Shown in pieces: positions 8,218 to 16,210 of a DNA stretch of 56,567 bases. The stretch's first letter is position 1; each line of letters opens with the position of its first letter. The notes under the pieces are model-generated. The model was not told where the DNA came from, made no database searches, and was given only the letters and a program-made list of their open reading frames with translations. The stretch is from an uncultured Fibrobacter sp. (lineage in GTDB: Bacteria > Fibrobacterota > Fibrobacteria > Fibrobacterales > Fibrobacteraceae), in contig CAMZGI010000003.1 of NCBI GenBank assembly GCA_947306305.1, positions 1 through 56,567 of the forward strand, written 5' to 3'. A program made the position numbers and the translations under genes.

Positions 8218-9246
8218 ATGAGATTTGCCGAACCGAACTTTTTGTGGGGGCTTTTTACTCTCCCTCTTTTTGCTCTTCTCTTTGTGTATGCGTACCATCG
8301 CCGCAAAAAATTGGCGGCGCGATTTGTGTCGCTTTCGATGTTGCCGAAGCTTTCGACGAGCGTGTCTCCGTGGCGTCGGTTGACTAAGGTGCTTTTGCTG
8401 CTTTTGGCGATTGCGTTTTTGTTTGTCGCCTTGGCTCGTCCGCAGTGGGGACGCAAGATGGAGCATATCGAACGCCGTGGGCAGGATCTGGTGCTTTTGC
8501 AGGATGTGTCGCTTTCGATGCTGGCTGAAGATGTGAAGCCGAACCGCTTGGTGCGTAGCCGCCATGAAATCTCTGCGTTCCTCGAATCGCTGACAGGCGA
8601 TCGCGTGGGTCTTGTGGCGTTTAGTGGCGAGGCTCAGGTGATGGTTCCGTTGACGCTCGATTATGGAACTGTGCAGATGGTGCTCCGCGAATTGAATCCG
8701 GGCTGGCTAATGCCGGGAACGAACCTTGAAAAAGCAATCCGCAAGGGAATGACTTTGTTCAAAACGTCGGGTGGCCCGAGCATGCATTCTGTGATGGTGC
8801 TGATGAGCGATGGCGAAGAGCTTGAAGCCGCCGCCGTGAACGCGGCGAAAGAAGCCGCCGAAATGGGCATCAAGATTTATACGATCGGCATTGGCTCTAG
8901 GGAAGGCGTGCCTATACCTATTAAAGACCGCAAGGGCGGAAGCGTGTACAAGAAGGATATGCAAGGGAACATCGTGACGACGCGCTTGGAAGAAGGAACG
9001 CTTCAAGAAATCGCGAATGTGACCGGCGCTCGGTATTTTTACGCAAGCCCGGGCGAGTTCCAGCTGCAAAAGGTCTTGACCGAGATTTCGACGCTCGAAA
9101 AGAAAGACCAGAGCAGCGACCGCATGGAAAATTACCAAGACCGCTATCAGGTTTTCCTTGGGCTTGCCGCCTTGCTGTTCCTCATCGAGGCTCTTGTTTC
9201 GGAACGCGGCCGTCGCCGCAAACAGCTCAATGGAAGATTTAGCTGA
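8218..9246 (+). CDS. BatB-like von Willebrand factor A membrane protein
   Basis: A 342-residue membrane-anchored vWA protein, paralogous to the minus-strand BatA-like gene 3 kb away. It has an N-terminal membrane segment (FLWGLFTLPLFALLFVYAY), a second segment ending ALARPQWG, a vWA domain with complete metal site (DVSLS at 96-100, the Thr of PGTNLEKAI, the Asp of MSDGEE) and a C-terminal helix (VFLGLAALLFLIEALV) followed by a basic tail. Start ATG 8218 has cggag 7 nt upstream. A possible -10 (tatatt) lies near 8167 just after heptamer array 1. In many bacteria batA and batB are adjacent on one strand; here they are separated by azlCD and a GGDEF-like gene and point apart. Confidence 0.85.
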   Translation: MRFAEPNFLWGLFTLPLFALLFVYAYHRRKKLAARFVSLSMLPKLSTSVSPWRRLTKVLLLLLAIAFLFVALARPQWGRKMEHIERRGQDLVLLQDVSLSMLAEDVKPNRLVRSRHEISAFLESLTGDRVGLVAFSGEAQVMVPLTLDYGTVQMVLRELNPGWLMPGTNLEKAIRKGMTLFKTSGGPSMHSVMVLMSDGEELEAAAVNAAKEAAEMGIKIYTIGIGSREGVPIPIKDRKGGSVYKKDMQGNIVTTRLEEGTLQEIANVTGARYFYASPGEFQLQKVLTEISTLEKKDQSSDRMENYQDRYQVFLGLAALLFLIEALVSERGRRRKQLNGRFS

Positions 9247-9278
9247 TATAGCGGTGAGCAATGAGCTGCGAGTCACTG

Positions 9279-9329
9279 CGTCATCCTCGACCTGATCGAG
9301 GATCTATGGATTCTCGCTTTCGCGAGAAT
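9279..9329 (+). repeat. REP-like palindromic repeat, copy 3
   Basis: Two hairpins in a row: atcctcga/tcgaggat (9283-9303) and attctcgc/gcgagaat (9311-9329). The first 30 bp match copy 1 at 411 except for a few changes that keep the stem, and the unit starts with the same cgtcat. It lies 33 bp after the batB stop. Confidence 0.65.
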
Positions 9330-9350
9330 GCTGGCCCCGCAACAGAGCAT

Positions 9351-9386
9351 GAAAAAGGCCCGGCGCAATCGCGTCGGGTCTCTTTC
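9351..9386. terminator. bidirectional-type terminator hairpin
   Basis: A GC-rich stem (ggcccggcgc ... gcgtcgggtc) with loop around aat. Read on the minus strand it is followed by ttttt, a good intrinsic terminator for the candidate RNA at 9351-9498. On the plus strand it follows batB, with a poorer tctcttt tail. Confidence 0.65.
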
Positions 9387-9498
9387 ATAGGAGGGATTGA
9401 AGAAGCCTTCCTGGTGGAGTTGCGTCTCGACTGGAGAACTGTGCGGAAGCCGGAGGTAGGCTTACTACGCGTGTTGTGGCCACTAGGAAGGCTCAAGT
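9351..9498 (-). ncRNA. candidate structured small RNA (family not recognised)
   Basis: The 349-bp gap between batB and the M16-like gene holds a self-complementary stretch ending in a terminator. On the minus strand the ends pair: ttga-gccttcctagtgg with ccaccaggaaggc-ttct-tcaa (9480-9496 against 9397-9417). Inside are an apical hairpin (aagcc/ggctt with loop tacctcc) and a smaller one (agttctc/gag-aact). A tatatt -10-like box (9502-9507) would place the start near 9496, at the base of the closing stem. The rod shape with a side hairpin is reminiscent of 6S RNA but the length is short and no sequence signature was recognised. Direction is inferred from the T-run and -10 box. Confidence 0.45.
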
Positions 9499-9595
9499 AT
9501 TAATATACCTCAAATTTTAGAATGTGGTAGCATAAACAATAAAATCTATAGTCTAGATTGGAATGATCCTATTTTAGTTTACTATTTTCTAGTTG

Positions 9596-11107
9596 ATGAA
9601 AACGAATTACTTGATTTCTGCTGCCTTTTTGGCTGTTTTGACGGCGTGTTCCATGATGCCAAGGCATGGCTCGATGGGTCGTAACTCGTCGGCTGACGAT
9701 ATTTATTCTCGCGACTATTCGGATGAACCTGTAGTTGTTAAGAGCGATTTGCCTGAACATTACAGCAAGATTGAATTCCCGGAATACAAGTACGTGGCTC
9801 CGTACCCTAAGGATTTCCGCGTTGAAATTGCGGAAGGAGTTACGGGTTACATTGTGAGCGACACGACGCTCCCGTTGGTCGATTTTACGGTTTATTTCGA
9901 AGAAAGCAATTTGCCGCAGGCTCTCAAGGATGTGGCAGCTTTTGAAATGGTGGGTTCGATGATCCGTCGCGGCTCGGGTGGCGGAATTTCTGCGCATGCT
10001 CTCGAAGATTCGTTGGAATTCGTAAGTGCTTCGATTACGACGAGCGTGGGAACGTACCTCTCGGCATTTGACATCAACTGCCTTTCTAAGGATTTTCCGT
10101 CGATGCTTGAGCTCGCCAAAAATGTGCTTACGGCTCCGGCGTTTGACAAAGACCAGCTCGAAATCATGAAGGCGAACTTTGTGACTGCTTACGAACGCCG
10201 TTTTGAAACTCCGGCGAAGGTGCTTTCTGCGCTCAAGTCCAAGGTGAACTATGTGCCGAACCCGCGTCTTTGGGATGCCAATGCAGCGGAGTACAAGGCT
10301 GTGACTGCAGCCGATGTGAAGCGTCTTGCAAAGGGCGTGTATTCTTCTAAGCGGATTGTCTTTGCTCTCTCGGGCGACATCAATAAGGATTCTGCGGTGA
10401 CGATGCTCAAGGGATTCTTCGATAGCTGGAATGTCGCGTCTGCAAAGGCCGAAAAGCCTGTGCCGGAACCGTTGTCTTTTGCCCGCAAGCCGGGTGTCTA
10501 TGTGGTCGATAAGGACATTACGCAGGCGAACATCACCATGAACCAGCCGTTCGTGAAGCGTCCGCACCCGGACTATTACCCGACTGCGGTGGCAAGTTTC
10601 ATTTTGGGCGGCGGGAGCTTTAGCTCCAGGCTCATGAACCGCGTCCGCAGCGACGAAGGTCTGGCATATAGCGTTTATAGCACGGTCGGCAACGACTACC
10701 GCGATACCGCGATGACGACGATTGCTTTGCAAACCAAGGTCGAAACGGTCGATTTTGCGATGAAACTCGTGTTCGAAGAAGTGGAAAAGCTTGCGAAGGA
10801 CGGCCCGACGGCTGAAGAGCTGGAACAGGCGAAAAAGTCCTTGGTCGAGAGCTTGCCGAGCCTTTTTGATTCCCCGTCGGCTACAGCTTCCATTTTTGCC
10901 AGAGGCGAACTGGTGGGCAAGTCGGACAACCATTACTTGGATTATGTGACGGAAATCAATGCTGTGACGGCTGAACAGGTCAAAGCGATGATAGCTAAGT
11001 ATTTTGATAAGAAGAAGATGACGATATCGATTGTCGGTCCTGTCGCCATGTTCGATGCCCTCAAGCCGTTCACCGTTATTCCTCTGGACAGTCTTGAGTT
11101 CAGATAA
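9596..11107 (+). CDS. M16-family peptidase-like lipoprotein, apparently non-catalytic
   Basis: A 503-residue predicted lipoprotein: signal MKTNYLISAAFLAVLTAC with lipobox LTAC, Cys at 18. The rest follows the two-domain M16 (insulinase/processing peptidase) layout: an N-terminal domain (about 75-265) and the C-terminal inactive-domain type with RVRSDEGLAYSVYS and a region of ITQANITMNQPF. In active M16 enzymes a HxxEH zinc motif follows the first strand; here the matching stretch is ALKDVAAFEMVGSMIRRG with no His, so zinc binding is lost. Known bacterial pairs contain one active and one inactive subunit; this would be the inactive one, its partner being elsewhere. ATG 9596 is preferred over the adjacent TTG at 9593. 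Confidence 0.8.
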   Translation: MKTNYLISAAFLAVLTACSMMPRHGSMGRNSSADDIYSRDYSDEPVVVKSDLPEHYSKIEFPEYKYVAPYPKDFRVEIAEGVTGYIVSDTTLPLVDFTVYFEESNLPQALKDVAAFEMVGSMIRRGSGGGISAHALEDSLEFVSASITTSVGTYLSAFDINCLSKDFPSMLELAKNVLTAPAFDKDQLEIMKANFVTAYERRFETPAKVLSALKSKVNYVPNPRLWDANAAEYKAVTAADVKRLAKGVYSSKRIVFALSGDINKDSAVTMLKGFFDSWNVASAKAEKPVPEPLSFARKPGVYVVDKDITQANITMNQPFVKRPHPDYYPTAVASFILGGGSFSSRLMNRVRSDEGLAYSVYSTVGNDYRDTAMTTIALQTKVETVDFAMKLVFEEVEKLAKDGPTAEELEQAKKSLVESLPSLFDSPSATASIFARGELVGKSDNHYLDYVTEINAVTAEQVKAMIAKYFDKKKMTISIVGPVAMFDALKPFTVIPLDSLEFR

Positions 11108-11128
11108 ACCTTAAACGAGGTTGGTCCT

Positions 11129-12235
11129 ATGCGATGCAAGGTTCTTCGTTTTCCGCTTTTGTGCCTGTGCCTTAGCGCCTTTGTTTTGACGTTAGGCGTC
11201 GCACCGTCTTATGCTGCGAAGAGTATTCCTTCGTCGCAGGTTTCCCGCGATAAGCTCCTTAAAAAAATGCGGGACAAGGCTGACGACTTGCGGTCGTTCT
11301 GCTCGGGCATGTACAGGTGCCTTGACATGAAGTACGAGGCTTGTACCGAAGATGACATGAAGCCTTGGCCAAAGATTGATTACGACGCTGAATTTTGCGC
11401 TCCTTACAAGGAAATTGTCAAGCGCGGTTTTTCGACGAACGTGAACTCCCCGATGATGACGGACATCTTTTTGCGTCTTGGCCGCCAGTACAGGGCGATA
11501 TATTCTAGCGAAGGCACGCTCCCGCTCGAAGTGAACGAAATCAGCTACTTGTTTGACAACATGCCGTTTACCGCAGACCTTATCAATGCGTACTTGGATT
11601 CTAAATACGAACTCCAATATAATAGCACGGATCGCAGGTATTTCTCTGGAAACAACGGAGATGGGCTTTCGGGCGACTTCTTTTGGGCTTTGTCGGATAG
11701 CGCTGGAACCAAGTTGATGCTCCGCAATATGTTCTTTGGATATGGCTATGCTCAAATTTTGAAGTGGTCTTTAAAGGGGACGGCTATCGCGTATTTGGAC
11801 ATGGACTTGATTGCCCCGAGGACTCTTAAGTATAAATTAACTGCAATCGTGTTCCCGGGAAATTCCGTGTTGAATTCCATCATGCAGTTGCGTGTGTTCA
11901 AGAGCGTGGTGAATTCTAAAATCGACGATGTCGTGGGCGATGTGAAAAAAGCGGCTAACATGTATTATGGCGGAAATAGAAAACCTATTGCCAACAATCC
12001 AAAATTGCAGACTCCAGAAAATGCCCGCCATATAGCCGAGTTCGACAAAGTGGTCGCTGGCGCTCCTTGGAAACTTGGGGATGCAGCGCGTAAGGAAAGA
12101 GCTCTGCTAGAGCTTTCGAAGCCGCCTGCACGAATCAAGAGCAATGAACCTGTGGATCATAATATTAAACTTGATTCTACTGATGCAGTTGAACCTGAAG
12201 AACCTGCGAAAAGCATATCTATAAAAAAGGATTAA
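11129..12235 (+). CDS. secreted protein of unknown function
   Basis: A 368-residue protein that I do not recognise. It has a clear signal peptide (FPLLCLCLSAFVLTLGVAPSYA, cleavage after about residue 29). The next 80 residues contain four Cys (FCSGMYRC, EACTED, EFCAP), a pattern that suits disulfides in the periplasm. The middle (about 190-260) is rich in aromatic and hydrophobic residues with ALSDSAGTKLMLRNMFFGYG, and the tail is charged (VEPEEPAKSISIKKD). It lies 21 bp after the M16-like gene and 3 bp before the RNA methyltransferase, so the three look like one operon. Start ATG 11129 has cgagg upstream. Confidence 0.7.
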   Translation: MRCKVLRFPLLCLCLSAFVLTLGVAPSYAAKSIPSSQVSRDKLLKKMRDKADDLRSFCSGMYRCLDMKYEACTEDDMKPWPKIDYDAEFCAPYKEIVKRGFSTNVNSPMMTDIFLRLGRQYRAIYSSEGTLPLEVNEISYLFDNMPFTADLINAYLDSKYELQYNSTDRRYFSGNNGDGLSGDFFWALSDSAGTKLMLRNMFFGYGYAQILKWSLKGTAIAYLDMDLIAPRTLKYKLTAIVFPGNSVLNSIMQLRVFKSVVNSKIDDVVGDVKKAANMYYGGNRKPIANNPKLQTPENARHIAEFDKVVAGAPWKLGDAARKERALLELSKPPARIKSNEPVDHNIKLDSTDAVEPEEPAKSISIKKD

Positions 12236-12238
12236 AGA

Positions 12239-12895
12239 ATGAGTGAATCGAAGGATTTGGAATCGTTGCTTGCTCGTGTTACGGAACGCCGTCGTGAGCT
12301 GCTTACTTCTGTAGTCAATCGCCGCACGAGGCATTTTTGCATGGTGCTCGAAGACTTGTTCGATCCGCACAACATTTCGGCAGTGATTCGCACGGCTGAA
12401 GTTTTTGGCATCCAGGATGTGCACATCATCGAAGAAGACAATGCATACAGCGTGAACAAGTCTATTCTCAAGGGCTCTTACAAGTGGATGAGCCTTTATC
12501 TGTACAAGAAGCGCATGCTCTGCATGGAAAAGCTCCGCGAGAAGGGCTACAAGATTGCAGTTGCAAGCACGAACACCACGAACTCTGTGCTCGACCTTGA
12601 TTTGAGCCAGCCGATGGCGTTTTACTTGGGGAGCGAATTCCACGGGAACCATCCTGACACGCTTGCCCATGCCGATTACGAGTTCAAGTTGCCGCAGTAT
12701 GGCATTACCGAATCTATGAACGTCTCTGTTGCCGGTGGCGTGCTGATGACTTACCTCGACGTGTTCATGCAGAAGGAAGGACGCGAAAAGTTTGCTCTGC
12801 CGCAGGCTGAACGCGACGCGTTGTTGCTCGACTGGCTCGACCGCCATGTGAACGGGATTGAGACGAACAGCCCCATTGTGAGGGTAGGGGAGTAG
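12239..12895 (+). CDS. SpoU/TrmH-type RNA 2'-O-methyltransferase
   Basis: A 218-residue SPOUT methyltransferase that uses S-adenosylmethionine to methylate ribose 2'-hydroxyls in tRNA or rRNA. Motif 1 (LEDLFDPHNISAVIRTAEVFG), with the N...R pair of the active site, motif 2 (AFYLGSEFHG) and motif 3 (ITESMNVSVAGGVLMTYLD), which forms the trefoil knot, are all present and in order. The short length and lack of an extra N-terminal RNA-binding domain fit TrmH (Gm18 of tRNA) rather than RlmB. An extension after motif 3 (about 40 residues) is like TrmH too. Start 12239 has aagg upstream. The substrate cannot be told from sequence alone. Confidence 0.85.
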   Translation: MSESKDLESLLARVTERRRELLTSVVNRRTRHFCMVLEDLFDPHNISAVIRTAEVFGIQDVHIIEEDNAYSVNKSILKGSYKWMSLYLYKKRMLCMEKLREKGYKIAVASTNTTNSVLDLDLSQPMAFYLGSEFHGNHPDTLAHADYEFKLPQYGITESMNVSVAGGVLMTYLDVFMQKEGREKFALPQAERDALLLDWLDRHVNGIETNSPIVRVGE

Positions 12896-12896
12896 C

Positions 12897-13150
12897 TTAG
12901 TTACTAGATTCTAGTTACTAGTTACTAGAGATTCTTGATAAAAAAATCTAGTAACTAGTAACTTAAAACTCTAAACTGTGCCGAAGGCATCTCAGTAACT
13001 AGTAACTTAAAACTCGAAACTGTTGCGAAGCAACCTCGGTAATTAGTAACTCCAAACTCAGAACTGCGACGTAGTCGCCCTAGTAACTAGTAACTCAGAA
13101 CTTAAAACTGCCGCAAAGCGGCCCTAACTAGTAACTAGTAACTTGGAACT
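12897..13150. repeat. inverted heptamer array with four 5-3-5 hairpins, array 2
   Basis: This fills the whole gap between the methyltransferase and the MlaD-like gene. A short left arm of GTTACTA units meets a centre (gattcttgataaaaaaat) and then a long right arm of NNNNAAC heptamers (tagtaac, ttaaaac, tctaaac, tcgaaac, tccaaac, tcagaac). Four hairpins punctuate it: tgcc-gaa-ggca (12979-12989), gttgc-gaa-gcaac (13022-13034), gcgac-gta-gtcgc (13066-13078) and gccgc-aaa-gcggc (13110-13122), each directly after aaactg or gaactg. Stems differ at several positions on both sides yet stay fully paired. Confidence 0.85.
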
Positions 13151-13179
13151 AAAGCAAAATATGCTAGATTAGAATTGAA

Positions 13180-14100
13180 ATGAAAAAGAATACTGCTCTA
13201 TATTTTTCTGTAGGACTTGTCGTTCTTTTAGCCATTGTCATTTTGATATTTGGCATGTTCTTTCTGAACGAGAAGGATCTGCGTGAAACATTCGACGTGT
13301 ATCATTTGCGGTTCACGCAAGTGAGTACGCTTGTCTTGGACGACCCGGTCAAAATCAATGGCGTGAAGCTTGGCCGCGTGGAGTCCATTGAGCTTTCTGG
13401 TCATCGCGTTGTCGTCACGATCAGGCTCAAGTCCAATGTGAAAATCCCGAAGGATTCCGAAATTCGCGTGCAGAATATCGGAATCATGGGCGAACGCCAG
13501 ATTGGCATGATTCTCGGCGACTCCGAAGAATACTTTGTGCCGGGCGACACCATTACGGGCCAGTTTGACGCGGGCATTGCCGAAGCTCTTGGGCTTGCAG
13601 GCGAAGTTTGCGACTCGACGAAGGTTTTGCTTGAGGCGGTGAAGGTCGCTTTGAACGGGACTATTGCAAACCCAGAATTCCAGGATCGTTTCAGGACGCT
13701 TTTGATTAAGGCCGAAGGTCTTGAAGACCGCTTGACGTCGTTGGTGACGACGACAGACCCGCAGCTCAAGAAGAGCCTTGCGAATTTGAATAAGGTGACG
13801 GTCAAGGTGAACGAACTGGTTGATGGGGTCAAGGGACCGATTGACGGTTTGTTTGCGGGGACGGACAAGGTCATGGGGAACGCGAACCAGCTTATCTCTG
13901 AGCTGGAAGACGTGACCAAGCATTTGGATGGGCTGATAGCCAAGGTAGAGGGCAAGATCGAATCGAAAGACAATACGGTTGGTATCTTGCTTAACGATAG
14001 ACAGCTGCATGACGATTTAGTGAAGACAGTTCGTTCTGCCGACAGCCTGTTCAAGATCATCCTGCAAGATGGCCTTGATATTAATGTGGATTTTTTCTGA
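13180..14100 (+). CDS. MlaD/MCE-domain protein
   Basis: A 306-residue protein anchored by one N-terminal helix (YFSVGLVVLLAIVILIFGMFF, about 6-27) with the MCE domain at about 38-120 (VKINGVKLGRVESIEL, then IGIMGERQIGMILG) and a long helical region after 145 containing coiled-coil-like repeats (LVDGVKGPIDGLFAGTDKVM). MCE proteins form hexameric rings in the periplasm and move phospholipids between membranes. The usual permease (MlaE) and ATPase (MlaF) are not in the window. It lies 8 bp before HPr, with gaggacg serving that start, so it is probably cotranscribed with ptsHI. Its own upstream region is heptamer array 2. Confidence 0.85.
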   Translation: MKKNTALYFSVGLVVLLAIVILIFGMFFLNEKDLRETFDVYHLRFTQVSTLVLDDPVKINGVKLGRVESIELSGHRVVVTIRLKSNVKIPKDSEIRVQNIGIMGERQIGMILGDSEEYFVPGDTITGQFDAGIAEALGLAGEVCDSTKVLLEAVKVALNGTIANPEFQDRFRTLLIKAEGLEDRLTSLVTTTDPQLKKSLANLNKVTVKVNELVDGVKGPIDGLFAGTDKVMGNANQLISELEDVTKHLDGLIAKVEGKIESKDNTVGILLNDRQLHDDLVKTVRSADSLFKIILQDGLDINVDFF

Positions 14101-14108
14101 GGACGTTA

Positions 14109-14381
14109 ATGATTACGAAAAACTTTACTGTTTCCAACAAATTGGGTATTCACGCTCGCCCAGCTGGCATGATAGTCGATATCACCGGCCAAGCAAGGAG
14201 CGATGTTTCCATTTTGTTTGATGGTTCCAAGGCCAATGCGAAGAGCATCCTGAATGTGATGATGCTTGCTATCCCAGCGGGTTCCGAAGTCAAATTCGAA
14301 ATCGATGGCGAGGATGAGGAGTTAGTCGTCCAGCAGTTGGAAAAGCTTTTTGATGACCACTTCAACGAAGAACCCTGCTAA
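14109..14381 (+). CDS. ptsH: phosphocarrier protein HPr
   Basis: A 90-residue HPr. The phosphorylated His is at 15 in LGIHARPAG, and Ser46 lies in NAKSILNVM, the site that HPr kinase uses in many bacteria; both stand at the standard positions. It passes phosphate from Enzyme I to sugar permeases or regulators. Enzyme I follows with overlapping frames. No Enzyme II component lies in the window, so its acceptor is unknown. Confidence 0.9.
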   Translation: MITKNFTVSNKLGIHARPAGMIVDITGQARSDVSILFDGSKANAKSILNVMMLAIPAGSEVKFEIDGEDEELVVQQLEKLFDDHFNEEPC

Positions 14382-16191
14382 GTTCGTGGCAAAAAATACC
14401 GACGGTGCGAGTCGTAAATCTCCAAGGACAGAACTCGTCGGTGTGCCATCGTCTCCTGGCTTTGCCATGGGGACGGTGTTTCCTATAGCCAACAGGGAGT
14501 TCTCCGTCGTCGAAGAAACGCTTCCCGAGAGCCGCATCGCGGCTGAAGAACAGTTGTTCTTAAAAGCGGTTTCTAAGACGGCAAAAGAAATTGCTCAGAT
14601 AAAAGAAATTTCGGAAAGTCGGGCTGGCGTAAAGGACAGCTTGATTTTTGCGACCCACTTGATGATTTTGCAAGATCCGGGACTGGTGAACGGAGTTCTG
14701 GACAAAATCAAGAAAAAGCACAAGAACGCGAAGTGGGCGGTGCATGTAGTCTTTGGCTCGTACATCGACAAGTTCGAAAAAATTAATTCCCCGGCCATGC
14801 GGGACAAAGCGGCGGACTTGCGCGACTTGTATAACCGCTTGATGGCTGCGATGGACGACTCCGGACCTGTATTGGAGGACGTGGCTGACGAAGACGGCAT
14901 TGTCCTTGTGGCTCATGAGTTTGTTCCAAGCTTCTTGATGTCCTTGAAGCCTGGACAGGTGAACGCCATCGTGATGGATACGGGTGGACGAACGAGCCAT
15001 GTGGCGATCTTGGCGAGGTCGTTGCAAATCCCGGCGGTGGGCGGTCTTCGCAACGTGGCGGCGCTTGTTAAAAGCGGCGACACGATTATCGTCGATGGCT
15101 CTGATGGCAAGGTTATCATCAATCCGAACGAAGATGATATCCGCAAGTTCCATGAACGTCAAGAAACGTTTGAACGCCAGCGCCGTGAACTTTTCACGAT
15201 GCGACAGCTGGAGCCGATGACGCGCGACGGCAAGTACATTGTGCTGCACGCGAACATCGAAATGCCGACCGAAGCAGACAAAGTCAAAGACTTTGGCGCG
15301 ACGGGTATTGGTCTTTACCGTTCGGAATTTTTGTTCTTTAAAAAAGATGTTCCGACGCAGGCGGAACAGCAAAACGCTTACAGGCATATTCTTGAAACGA
15401 TGGCTCCGTGCCCGGTCGTGATACGCACGCTCGATGCGGGCGGCGACAAGCTGGTGAGCGGAATTTCGGCGGTGAACGAATCGAACCCGTTTATGGGTTG
15501 GCGCTCTATCCGCGTGTGCCTAGACCGCGAAGATATTTTTATAACGCAGCTCCGCGCTCTTTTGCTTGCAAATACTAAAGGCAATTTGCGAATCCTTTTG
15601 CCGATGATTTCTTGCATGAGCGAACTTAGACGCGCGAAGGTTTGCATCGAGAAAGCCCGCAAGGAACTTGAAGAAGAAGGCTTTAAGCCCGCTGTAGTCA
15701 AGGTGGGCGTGATGATTGAAGTGCCCGCTGCCGTGATGATTGTGGATAAACTTGCTAAGGAAGCGGATTTCTTTAGCTTGGGCACGAATGACTTGATTCA
15801 GTTTACGCTTGCTGTCGATAGAACAAACGAACTCATTACGGACATGTTCAAGCCGCACCATCCGTCAGTGCTCAGCATGATTTACCAGACTGTGACGGCT
15901 GCGCACCGCGAGGGAATCCCGGTTGCAGTTTGCGGCGAAATGTGTACTGACCCGATGAGCGTATTGTTGCTGGTGGGCCTTGGCGTCGATGAGCTTTCCA
16001 TGACTCCGTGGAGCGTCATGACGACAAAGAAGATTATCCGTTCGATTAACTTTGAAGATGTTCGCGATACTGCTTTGACTGTCCTTCAAATGGATGATGC
16101 CGAGGATGTGAACGCATTTTTGCATAAAAAATATGCGCAAACGATTACAGAACTTGGTATATCTAGTTTTGTGGGACAAGTTGAAAAATAA
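14353..16191 (+). CDS. ptsI: phosphoenolpyruvate-protein phosphotransferase (PTS Enzyme I)
   Basis: A 612-residue Enzyme I that autophosphorylates from PEP and phosphorylates HPr. The active His216 is in GGRTSHVAILARS; the PEP-binding barrel shows FRSEFLF-like YRSEFLFFKKD, MIEVPAAVMI, GTNDLIQFTLAVDR and the conserved Cys527 in VCGEMC. It is about 35 residues longer than E. coli Enzyme I, mostly at the N-terminus (the Enzyme I homology begins at LVGVPSSPGFAMG, residue 28). The start ATG at 14353 lies 29 bp inside ptsH in another frame, which suggests translational coupling. The N-terminal extension could mean the true start is later, but no better ribosome site is visible. Confidence 0.9.
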   Translation: MTTSTKNPAKFVAKNTDGASRKSPRTELVGVPSSPGFAMGTVFPIANREFSVVEETLPESRIAAEEQLFLKAVSKTAKEIAQIKEISESRAGVKDSLIFATHLMILQDPGLVNGVLDKIKKKHKNAKWAVHVVFGSYIDKFEKINSPAMRDKAADLRDLYNRLMAAMDDSGPVLEDVADEDGIVLVAHEFVPSFLMSLKPGQVNAIVMDTGGRTSHVAILARSLQIPAVGGLRNVAALVKSGDTIIVDGSDGKVIINPNEDDIRKFHERQETFERQRRELFTMRQLEPMTRDGKYIVLHANIEMPTEADKVKDFGATGIGLYRSEFLFFKKDVPTQAEQQNAYRHILETMAPCPVVIRTLDAGGDKLVSGISAVNESNPFMGWRSIRVCLDREDIFITQLRALLLANTKGNLRILLPMISCMSELRRAKVCIEKARKELEEEGFKPAVVKVGVMIEVPAAVMIVDKLAKEADFFSLGTNDLIQFTLAVDRTNELITDMFKPHHPSVLSMIYQTVTAAHREGIPVAVCGEMCTDPMSVLLLVGLGVDELSMTPWSVMTTKKIIRSINFEDVRDTALTVLQMDDAEDVNAFLHKKYAQTITELGISSFVGQVEK

Positions 16192-16210
16192 AACGGTTGG
16201 TGGATTGTAG

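Noticed and set aside
9397-9496. Cobalamin riboswitch on the plus strand
   Set aside because: gccact followed by ggaaggc looked like part of the riboswitch core, but the preceding conserved loops and the B12-box agccaggagacctgcc are missing, and the next gene is not a cobalamin gene.
9569-10933. A 454-codon open frame on the minus strand opposite the M16-like gene
   Set aside because: It mirrors the codon pattern of the real gene, is rich in Arg and His as antisense shadows are here, and has no ribosome site or recognisable domain.
12897-13150. CRISPR array
   Set aside because: The units are 7 bp without spacers of constant length and there are no cas genes; the periodic hairpins are part of the repeat itself.
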